Assembly: GCF_000455285.1 (NCBI RefSeq)
Contig: NZ_HG005290.1
Coordinates: 129,903-193,902 of the forward strand
From: Candidatus Stoquefichus massiliensis AP9
GTDB lineage: Bacteria > Bacillota_I > Bacilli_A > Erysipelotrichales > Coprobacillaceae
DNA: 64,000 bases
Reading direction: 5' to 3'
Shown: positions 54,664 to 63,606 of the stretch, piece after piece
How the letters are laid out: the number at the start of each line of letters is the position of its first letter
Numbering within the stretch: position 1 is the stretch's first letter
Translations under genes and position numbers: made by a program
The notes under the pieces: generated by a model
What the model was told of the DNA's origin: nothing
Seen by the model: only the letters and a program-made list of their open reading frames with translations
Database searches by the model: none

Positions 54664-56116
54664 CTTCATCTTCTCCTTTAAATATTTTATCTATTGCTTC
54701 TAATGCGACATATTTATCTCCTGGATAAGGTTCATTTCCAATTGATGAAGCCATAAACTGTTCATGTCCTTTTCCCAAAATTAATATGATATCACCAATA
54801 TTTGCAATTTCAATAGCCTGTTCAATAGCTATACGACGATCTTCAATAATAACACTGACTGGTTTTTCTATATATTCCTGGATATCTAGACAAATATCAT
54901 GAATATCCTCATCACGATTATCCTCTGCTGTCAAAATAACTTGATCACAGTACTGATTAGCAAGTTTACCTATCTTTTCACGTTTATTGTAATTCTTTTT
55001 ACCTGGCGCACCAAAAACAGCAATAATACGGCCTGATGTTTTAACATGATGAGCAAACTCAAAAACTTTCTCATAACTTTTCGCATGCTGACAATAATCA
55101 ACAATAACATGAAAAGGATAAGGGTGTTCTAAACGTTCCATACGTCCGTCCACACCTTTCATGTAACGAATAGACTCTAATACCTGCTTAATAGGCATTT
55201 CAAGAGCCAGCATTGATGTAATGACTGCTAATACATTAGAAATATTAAATCGTCCTAGAACAGGTACAGAAATATGTCTCATCTCATCATATATTTGCAA
55301 ATCAAACTCACTATGATCAATAAACAACTGAATATTTCTTGCCATTACATCTGATTTATGCTCAATTCCATATGTCAGTAGATGACAATGCAAAGAATCT
55401 TTTACCATTGTATAAAAACGTACTTCATCAGTATTTAAAATAGCATATCCTTTTTCATCAACCAAAGAAAAGAGTTTTGCTTTAGAAGCCATTAAATGCT
55501 CCATTGTCCCATGAAAATCCAAATGCTCTTCATAAACATTTGTAAAAATAGCAATATCAAAATGAACACTATCCACACGTTTTAAAGCCAATCCATGACT
55601 CGAAACTTCTAATGTTACACCCTTGATATCACTCTTCACCATATCATGTAAATGACGCTGTAAAAATATTGTCTCAGGTGTTGTATAAGGACATTGTTCA
55701 ATCACTCCGGCATATTCAATATTATTTGTACCAATATAACCCATTTTCAAATAATGAGACAAAACTTCTTTAATCATTAAAGCAACAACTGTTTTCCCAC
55801 TTGAACCAGTCACTCCAATCATAGTCATCTTATAACTAGGATGATCATAAAACAAATCAGCAACACGATTCAATTCATCCAAAACATTATCTACTTTAAT
55901 ATAAAGAATATCACGATGCTTATAAGCCAAAGGCTTAGAATAAACAATACACTTAGCTCCCTGAAAAACAGCATCCTCTATATATTTATGCCCATCCACA
56001 CTTAATCCATCCACGCAAAAGAAGATAGAATCCTTCCCTACATAACGTGAATCACTATGAATCGAAACAACCTTAAAATCATCTTCAACATTAAACAATT
56101 CATTAATTTTTTTCAC
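54641..56116 (-). CDS. murE: MurE-type UDP-MurNAc-tripeptide ligase
   Basis: A 491-residue Mur ligase that adds the third, usually diamino, residue to UDP-MurNAc-L-Ala-D-Glu. N-terminal UDP-binding domain with [17 protein letters not shown], central ATPase with [25 protein letters not shown] and the [16 protein letters not shown] block with the carbamylated Lys, and a C-terminal domain with [11 protein letters not shown] and GKGHEQF. The substrate-choosing site that reads DNPR in meso-DAP enzymes reads EDNRDED here, with the Arg kept but Pro lost. So the amino acid used cannot be fixed. It overlaps mtaB and deoC. Confidence 0.92.
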   Translation of the reverse strand: MKKINELFNVEDDFKVVSIHSDSRYVGKDSIFFCVDGLSVDGHKYIEDAVFQGAKCIVYSKPLAYKHRDILYIKVDNVLDELNRVADLFYDHPSYKMTMIGVTGSSGKTVVALMIKEVLSHYLKMGYIGTNNIEYAGVIEQCPYTTPETIFLQRHLHDMVKSDIKGVTLEVSSHGLALKRVDSVHFDIAIFTNVYEEHLDFHGTMEHLMASKAKLFSLVDEKGYAILNTDEVRFYTMVKDSLHCHLLTYGIEHKSDVMARNIQLFIDHSEFDLQIYDEMRHISVPVLGRFNISNVLAVITSMLALEMPIKQVLESIRYMKGVDGRMERLEHPYPFHVIVDYCQHAKSYEKVFEFAHHVKTSGRIIAVFGAPGKKNYNKREKIGKLANQYCDQVILTAEDNRDEDIHDICLDIQEYIEKPVSVIIEDRRIAIEQAIEIANIGDIILILGKGHEQFMASSIGNEPYPGDKYVALEAIDKIFKGEDEDELQQIY

Positions 56117-57410
56117 TCACAACACTTCCTATCAATTCAACACCATCTTGTTTTTCTATCATAACCTGATAAATATGACCAATAGAAGAATCTGGTAACA
56201 TCACATGAACCTTCAAATAATTAGAAGCATGTCCAATCATATAATCACCATGTCTTTCTTCAATTAAAACTTCTATGACTTTTCCTATTTGTTGAGCTGC
56301 AAATTCACTTTGTAATTGCGTTGAAAGAGCCATTAATCTTTTCACTCTCTCATGTTTGACTTTCCCATCAATTTGATTTTTCATCTTAGCAGCTGGTGTC
56401 CCTTGCCGTCTTGAATAAGGGAAAACATGTAATTGATTAAAATGCATTTCTTGAATCCAACGATAAGTCATTTCAAATTCCTCATCTGTTTCACCAGGGA
56501 ATCCAACAATAACATCTGTTGTTACTGATAAAGTTGGTAACTTTGTTTTTAATTCATTAAGTTTATCTGCAAATTCACTTGTTGTATAATGACGATTCAT
56601 TCTTTTCAACGTTGCATCACAGCCTGCTTGAATAGGAATATGTAAATGATCAACAACAATTGGAGATGTCGCAATTAAATCAATAATTTCATGCGTAATC
56701 TGACTCATCTCAATGGATGAGATACGCAAACGTTTTAAACCTTTAATTTGAGTTGTTAAATCAACCAGCAAATCATAAAAACTATAGCCTTCTAAATCTT
56801 GTCCATATCCTGCAGTATGAATTCCTGTTAATACAATTTCAACAAAGCCATGGTCAACAAGTTTCTGTGCCTGCATCAAGACACTTTCGGGTTTTCTTGA
56901 ACGTACTCTCCCTCTAGCATAAGGAATAATACAATAAGTACAAAAATTATTGCAGCCATCCTGAATTTTCAGAAACGCTCTTGTATTTTTCGTAAATTCA
57001 TCAATATCTAAATCTTCAAAAGTAGATAAATTCATGACATCAGCAATATGAATAACAGGTTGTTTTGTTTTTTCATATTCCTTAACAAACTCAACAATTC
57101 TTTGACGATATTGCGTTCCTAAAACAACTTTGACCCCTTCAATTGCAATAACTTCTTCGCTTGCGACTTGACTATAACATCCAACAACACAAACAATTGC
57201 ATTGGGATTTTGGCGTATTGCCTTTCTAATCATCTGACGTGATTTTGAATCACCTGTATTGGTCACTGTACATGTATTAATCACATATACATCAGCCTCT
57301 TCTTTAAAATCCACTTCCTGATAGCCATCTTGATGAAACAATTTTAACATAGCTTCAGACTCATATGTATTCACTTTACATCCTAACGTTAAAAACGCAA
57401 CTGTCTTCAT
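56103..57410 (-). CDS. mtaB: tRNA t6A37 methylthiotransferase
   Basis: A 435-residue radical-SAM methylthiotransferase that makes ms2t6A in tRNAs reading ANN codons. N-terminal MTTase domain (LGCKVNTYESEAM, NTCTVTNTGDSKS, VVGCYSQVA supply the first cluster Cys), radical SAM CNNFCTYCIIPYARG, and a C-terminal TRAM domain (about 370-435). In Bacillus and relatives mtaB follows rsmE downstream of dnaK-dnaJ; here one unknown gene lies between them. Confidence 0.96.
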   Translation of the reverse strand: MKTVAFLTLGCKVNTYESEAMLKLFHQDGYQEVDFKEEADVYVINTCTVTNTGDSKSRQMIRKAIRQNPNAIVCVVGCYSQVASEEVIAIEGVKVVLGTQYRQRIVEFVKEYEKTKQPVIHIADVMNLSTFEDLDIDEFTKNTRAFLKIQDGCNNFCTYCIIPYARGRVRSRKPESVLMQAQKLVDHGFVEIVLTGIHTAGYGQDLEGYSFYDLLVDLTTQIKGLKRLRISSIEMSQITHEIIDLIATSPIVVDHLHIPIQAGCDATLKRMNRHYTTSEFADKLNELKTKLPTLSVTTDVIVGFPGETDEEFEMTYRWIQEMHFNQLHVFPYSRRQGTPAAKMKNQIDGKVKHERVKRLMALSTQLQSEFAAQQIGKVIEVLIEERHGDYMIGHASNYLKVHVMLPDSSIGHIYQVMIEKQDGVELIGSVVSEKN

Positions 57411-57421
57411 AAAATTCCTTT

Positions 57422-58192
57422 CTATCGATATTTCTTTAATATCTTCTGATATGTCTTATCACATATCAATTGTCTATCTTTTAATAAATCCAAACAGTCC
57501 TTATATAAATAATTTTCAATATCAAAAGCTATCTTTCGCACATCTTCTATAGAAATATCACCATGACTCTGCTCATCTTGAATAATCATTTTATTTAATA
57601 ATTTCTGTGTATCTTTTTGAAATATATAGATTGTTTTGAAAGCCTCATAATAAAAACAAATATGACGTTCATCTTCAAAAACATTTTCTAATGAAGAAAA
57701 TGCTGTTAAATAAATCTTTTGACCATACAATTTTTTAGCCGAATCTTTTTCAACTTTATAATTTTTAATATATTCACGATGCTGTTTTAATAATAAAATC
57801 TGATAATCCTGAGTATATCTTTGATTCACAAAAGGTTCTAAATAAGGTATATATATCATTGTTTGACTCTTTTCATCATAAAAATGCGGTGCTTCTTTGA
57901 GAAGCAATGCAATATCATTATTAAACATCTTTTGTTTTTCATCGTAGTTCAAATAATCAAGTAAATCATAATGCTGATTTAAAAAGATTTCATAAGTATT
58001 TTCAATTTGATTTTGTGTCAACATGCCATTATAAATAATTTCATATGCAAATAAATCAAATTCATCTTTTATTTTAACTTTTAATCCCATTGATTCTAAT
58101 GCTAAACCTGCTTCCTCAATCTTTTGATATAAGATTGTTTTAGATACTGGTATCTTCTGTCCAAATTTATTTAAGTTTTCTATAAACCCCAC
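57422..58192 (-). CDS. Unknown protein between rsmE and mtaB
   Basis: A 256-residue soluble protein with no recognised family. It is mixed helix and strand, rich in Tyr, Lys, Asp and Ile, without a signal peptide or membrane helix. It begins MGFIENLNKFGQKIPVS; a middle part reads YIPYLEPFVNQRYTQDYQIL and a later helical part is rich in Glu and Lys. Start overlaps the rsmE stop by one base, and mtaB begins 11 bases after its end, so it is translated as part of the rRNA/tRNA-modification operon. A link to RNA modification is only suggested by place. Confidence 0.7.
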   Translation of the reverse strand: MGFIENLNKFGQKIPVSKTILYQKIEEAGLALESMGLKVKIKDEFDLFAYEIIYNGMLTQNQIENTYEIFLNQHYDLLDYLNYDEKQKMFNNDIALLLKEAPHFYDEKSQTMIYIPYLEPFVNQRYTQDYQILLLKQHREYIKNYKVEKDSAKKLYGQKIYLTAFSSLENVFEDERHICFYYEAFKTIYIFQKDTQKLLNKMIIQDEQSHGDISIEDVRKIAFDIENYLYKDCLDLLKDRQLICDKTYQKILKKYR

Positions 58193-58926
58193 TATTTCAT
58201 CAACTCCCTACTATAACCAATAACACTTAACATATAGAGTGGAGCTGTCTCACTCCTCAGTATTCTTTTTCCTAGCGAACAACAAACAATTCCTAATTCT
58301 TCCATCTGAATAATTTCACTCTCATCAAATCCACCTTCTGGGCCTACAATGATTGTTAAACTTTGATAATCACATTGTAATGCTTTTGCAAATTCATGAT
58401 GCTCACCTTGTTTACTTGATTCCTCATAAGCAACCAGATTGATATCAGATAGATATTGTGATATTTCTTTCATTGTTATTAATGGTGTTAATTCTGGAAT
58501 TCTTTGGCGATATGACTGTTCACTTGCTTCTTTTAATATTTTTTGATAACGTTCTGTTTTTTTGGCAAATGTCTTTGCATCAGTTTTAATAATACTCCTT
58601 TTTGATAAAAAAGGAACAATTCTTTGGACTCCTAATTCTGTTGCTTTTTGTAAAACAAATTCAAATTTATCATTTTTAGGCAATCCATAAATCAATGTTA
58701 CAGCTACATCCAATTCATGATCCTCATTAATAAGTTCCTTTTGTCGAAGTATTCCAGCCTCAATATCAGTAATTTCATAAAGATAAGTTTGACCATGAGG
58801 TAAAATACATACAACCTGATTTCCATTACGATAACGCATAACTTTCTGCATGTGCTTATGATTATAAGTATCTATCATAATCAAATCATCATGAATACAA
58901 TTTTCATCAATAAAATAACGTTGCAT
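58192..58926 (-). CDS. rsmE: 16S rRNA (uracil1498-N3) methyltransferase
   Basis: A 244-residue RsmE of the SPOUT class. The family blocks are the N-terminal PUA-like domain and the C-terminal SPOUT knot with IVGPEGGFDESEI and LGKRILRSETAPLYML. The ATG at 58926 is six bases after AAGGAGG; the ATG two codons earlier abuts that site. First gene of the rsmE, unknown, mtaB, murE, deoC chain. Confidence 0.96.
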   Translation of the reverse strand: MQRYFIDENCIHDDLIMIDTYNHKHMQKVMRYRNGNQVVCILPHGQTYLYEITDIEAGILRQKELINEDHELDVAVTLIYGLPKNDKFEFVLQKATELGVQRIVPFLSKRSIIKTDAKTFAKKTERYQKILKEASEQSYRQRIPELTPLITMKEISQYLSDINLVAYEESSKQGEHHEFAKALQCDYQSLTIIVGPEGGFDESEIIQMEELGIVCCSLGKRILRSETAPLYMLSVIGYSRELMK

Positions 58927-59034
58927 AGACATCCTCCTTCCGCTATTTTAGCATATTTTCAATAAGATAAAAAGGAAAAAGTAAAGGTTAAAGTATTGTT
59001 AATCGATAATGACACTTTAGACAAAACAAAAAGA

Positions 59035-59060
59035 AAATGCATAAGATGACTTATGCATTT
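59035..59060 (-). terminator. Intrinsic terminator of clpB
   Basis: AAATGCATAAG / CTTATGCATTT with a four-base loop and TTTCTTTTT after it on the minus strand; overlaps the clpB stop. Confidence 0.8.
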
Positions 59061-61621
59061 CTAATAACAAATTGATTATTCATATAATCAACAATAATAT
59101 GACTGCCTTTTTCAATATCACCTTTGATCATTGCCTTTGCAATTAATGTTTCAATATGTGATTGAATAAAACGTTTGAGTGGTCTTGCCCCAAATGTAGG
59201 ATCAAATCCTTCTAAAGCAATTTCTTCTTTAGCCGGTGTACTGACTTCAATTGTAATCTTCTGATCTGCTAAACGTTCAGATAATTGATTAATAAATTTA
59301 TCAATTATCTGATAAACAACCTGATGATCTAATGAATTAAACATCACTGTTTCATCAATACGGTTTAAGAATTCTGGTTTAAAATGAGCCTTTAATTCCA
59401 TCTCTACTTCATGTCTTGTTTCCTCGTTGTTACCCTGCAACAAATATTGTGAACCAATATTAGAAGTCATGATAATAATTGTATTTTTGAAACTAACAAC
59501 ATTTCCTTTAGAATCTGTAATACGTCCATCATCTAAAACCTGCAATAAAACATTGAAGACTTCAGGATGAGCTTTTTCAATTTCATCTAACAAGACAATA
59601 CTATAAGGTGCTCTTCTCACAGCTTCACTTAATTGTCCGCCTTCTTCATAGCCAACATATCCTGGTGGCGCTCCAAGTAAACGTGAAACACTAAATTTTT
59701 CCATATATTCACTCATATCAATACGCACAATATTCTTTTCACTATCAAACAACTGTTCAGCCAAACTCTTTGCAACTTCTGTTTTACCAACACCAGTCGG
59801 TCCTAAGAATAAGAACGATCCAATTGGACGATTTTCATCATTAATCCCTGCACGCGATCTTAAAATCGCATCACATACTTTTTCAATGGCTTGATCTTGT
59901 CCAATGACTCTTTGTCTTAAAATTTCATCAAGATGAAGCAATTTTTCTCTTTCTGATTCCATCAATTTATTCATTGGAATACCAGTCCATCTGGCAATGA
60001 CTTCACTAACAGTATCTACAGATACTTTTTCTTGTAACAAGGCATCATCAGATTCATGTGACTGAAATTCAGCAATTTCCTTATTAATTCTAGGTAATGT
60101 TTCGTATTTAATTTTAGAAGCTTCCTCTAAATTACCTTCTGTTTCATATTTATCTTTTAAAGCTTCTAAACGTACTTTTTGGTCTTTTAATTCCTTAATA
60201 TGATCTAATGCTTTCTTTTCATCTTTCCACTTATCTGTTAAACCAGTCATTTTCTCATCTAACGAAGCAATACGACTCTTGATTTCATCTAGTCGTTTTT
60301 CATTATCGTCATTCTTGTCCTCTTTTTCAATAGAAATACGTTCCATTTCTAAACGATTCTTTTCCCTTGTAATGACATCTAACTCTTCAGGTAATGAATC
60401 AATTTCCATACGTACTGAAGCACATGCCTCATCAATTAAGTCAATAGCTTTATCTGGTAAAAAACGATCTGTAATATATCTCTGCGACATATTGACAGCC
60501 CCAACAATGGCACTATCAGTAATCTGAACACCATGATGTGATTCAAAACTATCTTTTAATCCACGCAATATAGCAATTGTATCATCAGTATCTGGCTCAT
60601 CTACAGTGACCTTTTGAAAACGTCTTTCTAAAGCTGCATCCTTTTCAATATATAAACGATATTCATCCAAAGTTGTTGCTCCGATACAATGCAATTCACC
60701 ACGGGCTAGCATTGGTTTTAATAAGTTAGCAGCATCCATTGCACCATCTGTCTTCCCAGCCCCAACAAGCTGATGAATTTCATCAATAAATAAGATAATA
60801 TTTCCTTCTGCTTTCTTTATCTCATTTAAGACAGCTTTTAATCTCTCTTCGAATTCGCCACGATATTTTGCTCCAGCAACCAATGCTCCTAAATCCAATT
60901 CATAAAGTGTTTTATTTTGTAAACTCGTTGGCACATCATTTTTAAAAATACGCCACGCTAAGCCTTCAACAATGGCTGTCTTTCCTACTCCTGGTTCTCC
61001 AATCAATATTGGATTATTCTTTGTTTTACGTGATAAAATTTGAACAACACGTCTTATCTCTTCATCACGACCAATAACCGGATCTAATTTCCCATCTTTT
61101 ACATCTTGGATTAAATCACGACCATACTTTGTTAAAACTTCATATTGATTTTCTGGATTTGGACTATCAACCATATTCCCACCTCGCATTTCTTTAATAA
61201 TCTTTTCAACTTCTTTTTGATTCAAATGATATTGACGAATAATTTCAATAACAAGTGAACTTTGAACTTTAAACAAGGCTATAATCAAATGTTCAACACT
61301 CAAATACTCATCCTTATAATCACTCATGACACCTTGAGCTTTTATCAGCAATTGATTTAAATCATAAGAAATTCTAATTTGACTCTCATCAACACCTTCA
61401 ACTCTTGGTTTTTGACTTCTTTTATTTTCTAAAAAAGTTATCAAATGATTTATATCTACATTCGCCTTTGTCATAACACGATAAAAAATTCCACTTGTAT
61501 CATCTAATAATGCTAACAAAAGATCTTCAATATCAACAACTTGCCGTGACATCGATAACGTTTGCATCATTGCTTTTTGTATTGCTTCTTGCATTGCCAT
61601 TGTCCATTTTTCTATATTCAT
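59051..61621 (-). CDS. clpB: Chaperone ClpB (protein disaggregase)
   Basis: An 856-residue ClpB. N-terminal repeat domain (1-145), first AAA+ domain with [13 protein letters not shown], a long coiled-coil middle domain (about 400-520) that marks ClpB against ClpC, the second AAA+ domain with [14 protein letters not shown], and a C-terminal domain. It rescues aggregated proteins with DnaK. The start at 61621 follows AGGAGTGAG. Two CIRCE operators flank its promoter, so HrcA control is expected; no hrcA, dnaK or groE gene is in the window. Confidence 0.98.
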   Translation of the reverse strand: MNIEKWTMAMQEAIQKAMMQTLSMSRQVVDIEDLLLALLDDTSGIFYRVMTKANVDINHLITFLENKRSQKPRVEGVDESQIRISYDLNQLLIKAQGVMSDYKDEYLSVEHLIIALFKVQSSLVIEIIRQYHLNQKEVEKIIKEMRGGNMVDSPNPENQYEVLTKYGRDLIQDVKDGKLDPVIGRDEEIRRVVQILSRKTKNNPILIGEPGVGKTAIVEGLAWRIFKNDVPTSLQNKTLYELDLGALVAGAKYRGEFEERLKAVLNEIKKAEGNIILFIDEIHQLVGAGKTDGAMDAANLLKPMLARGELHCIGATTLDEYRLYIEKDAALERRFQKVTVDEPDTDDTIAILRGLKDSFESHHGVQITDSAIVGAVNMSQRYITDRFLPDKAIDLIDEACASVRMEIDSLPEELDVITREKNRLEMERISIEKEDKNDDNEKRLDEIKSRIASLDEKMTGLTDKWKDEKKALDHIKELKDQKVRLEALKDKYETEGNLEEASKIKYETLPRINKEIAEFQSHESDDALLQEKVSVDTVSEVIARWTGIPMNKLMESEREKLLHLDEILRQRVIGQDQAIEKVCDAILRSRAGINDENRPIGSFLFLGPTGVGKTEVAKSLAEQLFDSEKNIVRIDMSEYMEKFSVSRLLGAPPGYVGYEEGGQLSEAVRRAPYSIVLLDEIEKAHPEVFNVLLQVLDDGRITDSKGNVVSFKNTIIIMTSNIGSQYLLQGNNEETRHEVEMELKAHFKPEFLNRIDETVMFNSLDHQVVYQIIDKFINQLSERLADQKITIEVSTPAKEEIALEGFDPTFGARPLKRFIQSHIETLIAKAMIKGDIEKGSHIIVDYMNNQFVIRNA

Positions 61622-61633
61622 ATTCTCACTCCT

Positions 61634-61660
61634 TTAGCACTCTATACATCTAAGTGCTAA
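61634..61660 (-). promoter_or_regulatory. CIRCE element 1 (HrcA operator) of clpB
   Basis: TTAGCACTC, nine bases, AAGTGCTAA (one mismatch to the perfect GAGTGCTAA). It lies between the promoter and the ribosome site, as repressing CIRCE elements do. Confidence 0.9.
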
Positions 61661-61664
61661 TTAT

Positions 61665-61692
61665 AGTATATCACTTTTTTTAGCACTGTCAA
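61665..61692 (-). promoter_or_regulatory. Promoter of clpB
   Basis: TTGACA (61692-61687), 16 bases, TATACT (61670-61665). The -35 box lies inside CIRCE element 2 and the -10 ends just upstream of CIRCE element 1. Confidence 0.75.
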
Positions 61693-61706
61693 CACTTAAG
61701 TGCTAA
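61680..61706 (-). promoter_or_regulatory. CIRCE element 2 (HrcA operator) of clpB
   Basis: TTAGCACTG, nine bases, AAGTGCTAA (one mismatch on the first arm). Together with element 1 this gives tandem HrcA sites around the promoter. Confidence 0.85.
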
Positions 61707-61720
61707 ATATTTTAATACCT

Positions 61721-61742
61721 CTTAAGATATTCTTAAGAAATT
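61721..61742 (+). promoter_or_regulatory. 11-bp direct repeat upstream of vanG (possible OmpR/VanR-type site)
   Basis: CTTAAGATATT (61721-61731) is followed without gap by CTTAAGAAATT (61732-61742), two mismatches apart at an exact 11-base step. Tandem 11-bp repeats are the usual binding site of OmpR/PhoB-family response regulators, the family of VanR. A TATTATAA -10-like box follows at 61752-61759. The repeats also make two TCTTAAGA palindromes. Function is inferred. Confidence 0.45.
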
Positions 61743-61829
61743 TATACATATTTATTATAACCATTTTAAAATCTTTTTATATGAAGTTTGATAGGATATC
61801 TATATCTTAAATATGGGAGGCTTTCAAAG

Positions 61830-62891
61830 ATGAAAAAATTAGCAATACTTTTTGGTGGTAATTCAAGTGAATATAGTGTTTCACTTGAGTCAGCCTATTC
61901 AGTTTTTCAACATATAGATACTCAAAAATATGATTTATATATGATTGGAATTACTAAAGAGGGGAAATGGTATCATTTTGATGGTGATATTATTGAAATC
62001 CAAAATGATACATGGTGGCAACATACATTACACACTGTAACAATTTCACCCGACCCTACTCATCATGCTTTTATAGAAATGAAGAAAGATCATTTTATCT
62101 ATGTCCATGTAGATGCTATATTACCAATTTTACATGGAAAAAACGGTGAAGATGGTAGTATACAAGGATTAATTCAATTATCAGGAATTCCAATCATCGG
62201 CTGTCCATTGATCAGTTCTGCCATTTGCATGGATAAATACAAAGCTCATGCTATTGTTGCTCAAACAGGTATTCGAGTTCCTCAAGATCTTATGATATCT
62301 AAAAACTTAAATTTTAACGATTTAACTGAAAAACTGCAAATATTCACTTATCCGCTTTTTGTTAAACCAATGAAAGCTGGATCATCATTAGGCATTACAA
62401 AAATAACATATTCAGATGAATTAAAAGCGGCTATCAACTTGGCTTTTCAATACGATGATGAAATTATTATTGAAGAAGCTATTGATGGATTTGAAGTAGG
62501 TTGTGCCATTATGGGAATTGATCATTTAACAGTTGGACGTGTTGATGAAATTGAACTATCTCATGGTTTCTTTGATTTTAATGAAAAATACACATTAAAA
62601 ACATCTCACATTCATATGCCAGCAAGAATAGATTCGACTATTGAAAAAAAGATTCAGGAAACTGCAAAAATAATTTATAAAACACTGGGTTGTCAAATAT
62701 TTGCAAGAGTTGATATGTTTTTAACACCACAGCATGAAATTGTCTTTAATGAAGTCAATACAATTCCTGGTTTTACAGCACATAGCCGTTTTCCTAACAT
62801 GATGAAAGGAATTGGTCTTTCATTTAATGAAATTTTAGATAAAATCATTGAAATGGGGTTAACATATGAAAACAATGACATTACATCATAA
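61830..62891 (+). CDS. vanG: D-alanine--D-serine ligase, VanG type
   Basis: A 353-residue ATP-grasp ligase that joins D-Ala to D-Ser. The ATG at 61830 (MKKLAILFGGNSSEYSVSLE) follows GGGAGG. VanG-like blocks: ILHGKNGEDGSIQGL, SSAICMDKYKAHAIV, YPLFVKPMKAGSSLGITK, EVGCAIMGIDHLTVGRVDEI and FNEVNTIPGFTAHSRFPNMM. I recall the enterococcal VanG protein as closely alike through the C-terminal half. Normal Ddl enzymes differ in the HGKNGEDG stretch. The product lowers glycopeptide binding. vanXY starts inside its end, overlapping by 26 bases. It lies divergent to clpB. Confidence 0.93.
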   Translation: MKKLAILFGGNSSEYSVSLESAYSVFQHIDTQKYDLYMIGITKEGKWYHFDGDIIEIQNDTWWQHTLHTVTISPDPTHHAFIEMKKDHFIYVHVDAILPILHGKNGEDGSIQGLIQLSGIPIIGCPLISSAICMDKYKAHAIVAQTGIRVPQDLMISKNLNFNDLTEKLQIFTYPLFVKPMKAGSSLGITKITYSDELKAAINLAFQYDDEIIIEEAIDGFEVGCAIMGIDHLTVGRVDEIELSHGFFDFNEKYTLKTSHIHMPARIDSTIEKKIQETAKIIYKTLGCQIFARVDMFLTPQHEIVFNEVNTIPGFTAHSRFPNMMKGIGLSFNEILDKIIEMGLTYENNDITS

Positions 62892-63606
62892 TGAAATTCA
62901 TAAAGGTCCTTTAATTCTTATTAATCATGATTACCATTATATTGATAATCATGATTTAGAATTAGAACAACAACAGATTCTATTAGAAAAAAGAACCTTG
63001 AATTTATATCATCATATACTTGATGATATAAATGGTGAAAGAGTCATCATACCTGTTAGTGGATATCGTACTTTTCAACAGCAAAAAGATATTTATGAAA
63101 AATCACTACAAGATAATGGCAATGAATGGACAAGTCAGTATGTTGCTTTACCAGGACATAGTGAACATCAAAGTGGTTATGCTATTGACGTGACATTAGC
63201 AGATACACCTATAAATCTTATTTGTCCACATTTTACTCAGCATTCTATATGCGATAATTTTCAACAACGTGCATTACAATACGGCTTTATTCAACGTTAT
63301 ACCAAAGAAAAAGAAGTCATTACACATATTAAAGAAGAACCTTGGCATTTTCGTTATGTTGGTATTCCACATGCTGTTTATATGGTTGAAAATAATCTTT
63401 GTTTAGAAGAATACATTGAAGAAATAAAGCATTATCATATTTATCATCCTCTTCATTATATGTTTCAAAATCGATTATTCTCTATTTTCTATGTCCCTTC
63501 ATCACAAGAAAATGTTCATCTCACATTTAATGACGATACAGTTTATCAAGTTTCTGGTAATAATGTTGATGGTTTTATTGTGACTATCTGGAGAGCTTAT
63601 GTCTAA
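62866..63606 (+). CDS. vanXY: D,D-dipeptidase/D,D-carboxypeptidase VanXY
   Basis: A 246-residue zinc peptidase of the VanY/VanX family. Zinc ligands appear in PGHSEHQSGYAIDVT (SxHxxGxAxD) and EEPWHFRYVG (ExxWH). It lacks a signal peptide, as VanXY enzymes do. It hydrolyses D-Ala-D-Ala and trims terminal D-Ala from precursors, so that only D-Ala-D-Ser ends remain. It overlaps vanG by 26 bases and vanT by 8 bases. The C-terminal 50 residues after the catalytic core look like the extension seen in VanG-type proteins. Confidence 0.92.
   Translation: MKTMTLHHNEIHKGPLILINHDYHYIDNHDLELEQQQILLEKRTLNLYHHILDDINGERVIIPVSGYRTFQQQKDIYEKSLQDNGNEWTSQYVALPGHSEHQSGYAIDVTLADTPINLICPHFTQHSICDNFQQRALQYGFIQRYTKEKEVITHIKEEPWHFRYVGIPHAVYMVENNLCLEEYIEEIKHYHIYHPLHYMFQNRLFSIFYVPSSQENVHLTFNDDTVYQVSGNNVDGFIVTIWRAYV

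Noticed and set aside
61720-61738. TCTTAAGA palindromes as a terminator
   Set aside because: Two separate 8-base palindromes without a loop or T run; the 11-base direct-repeat reading fits better.
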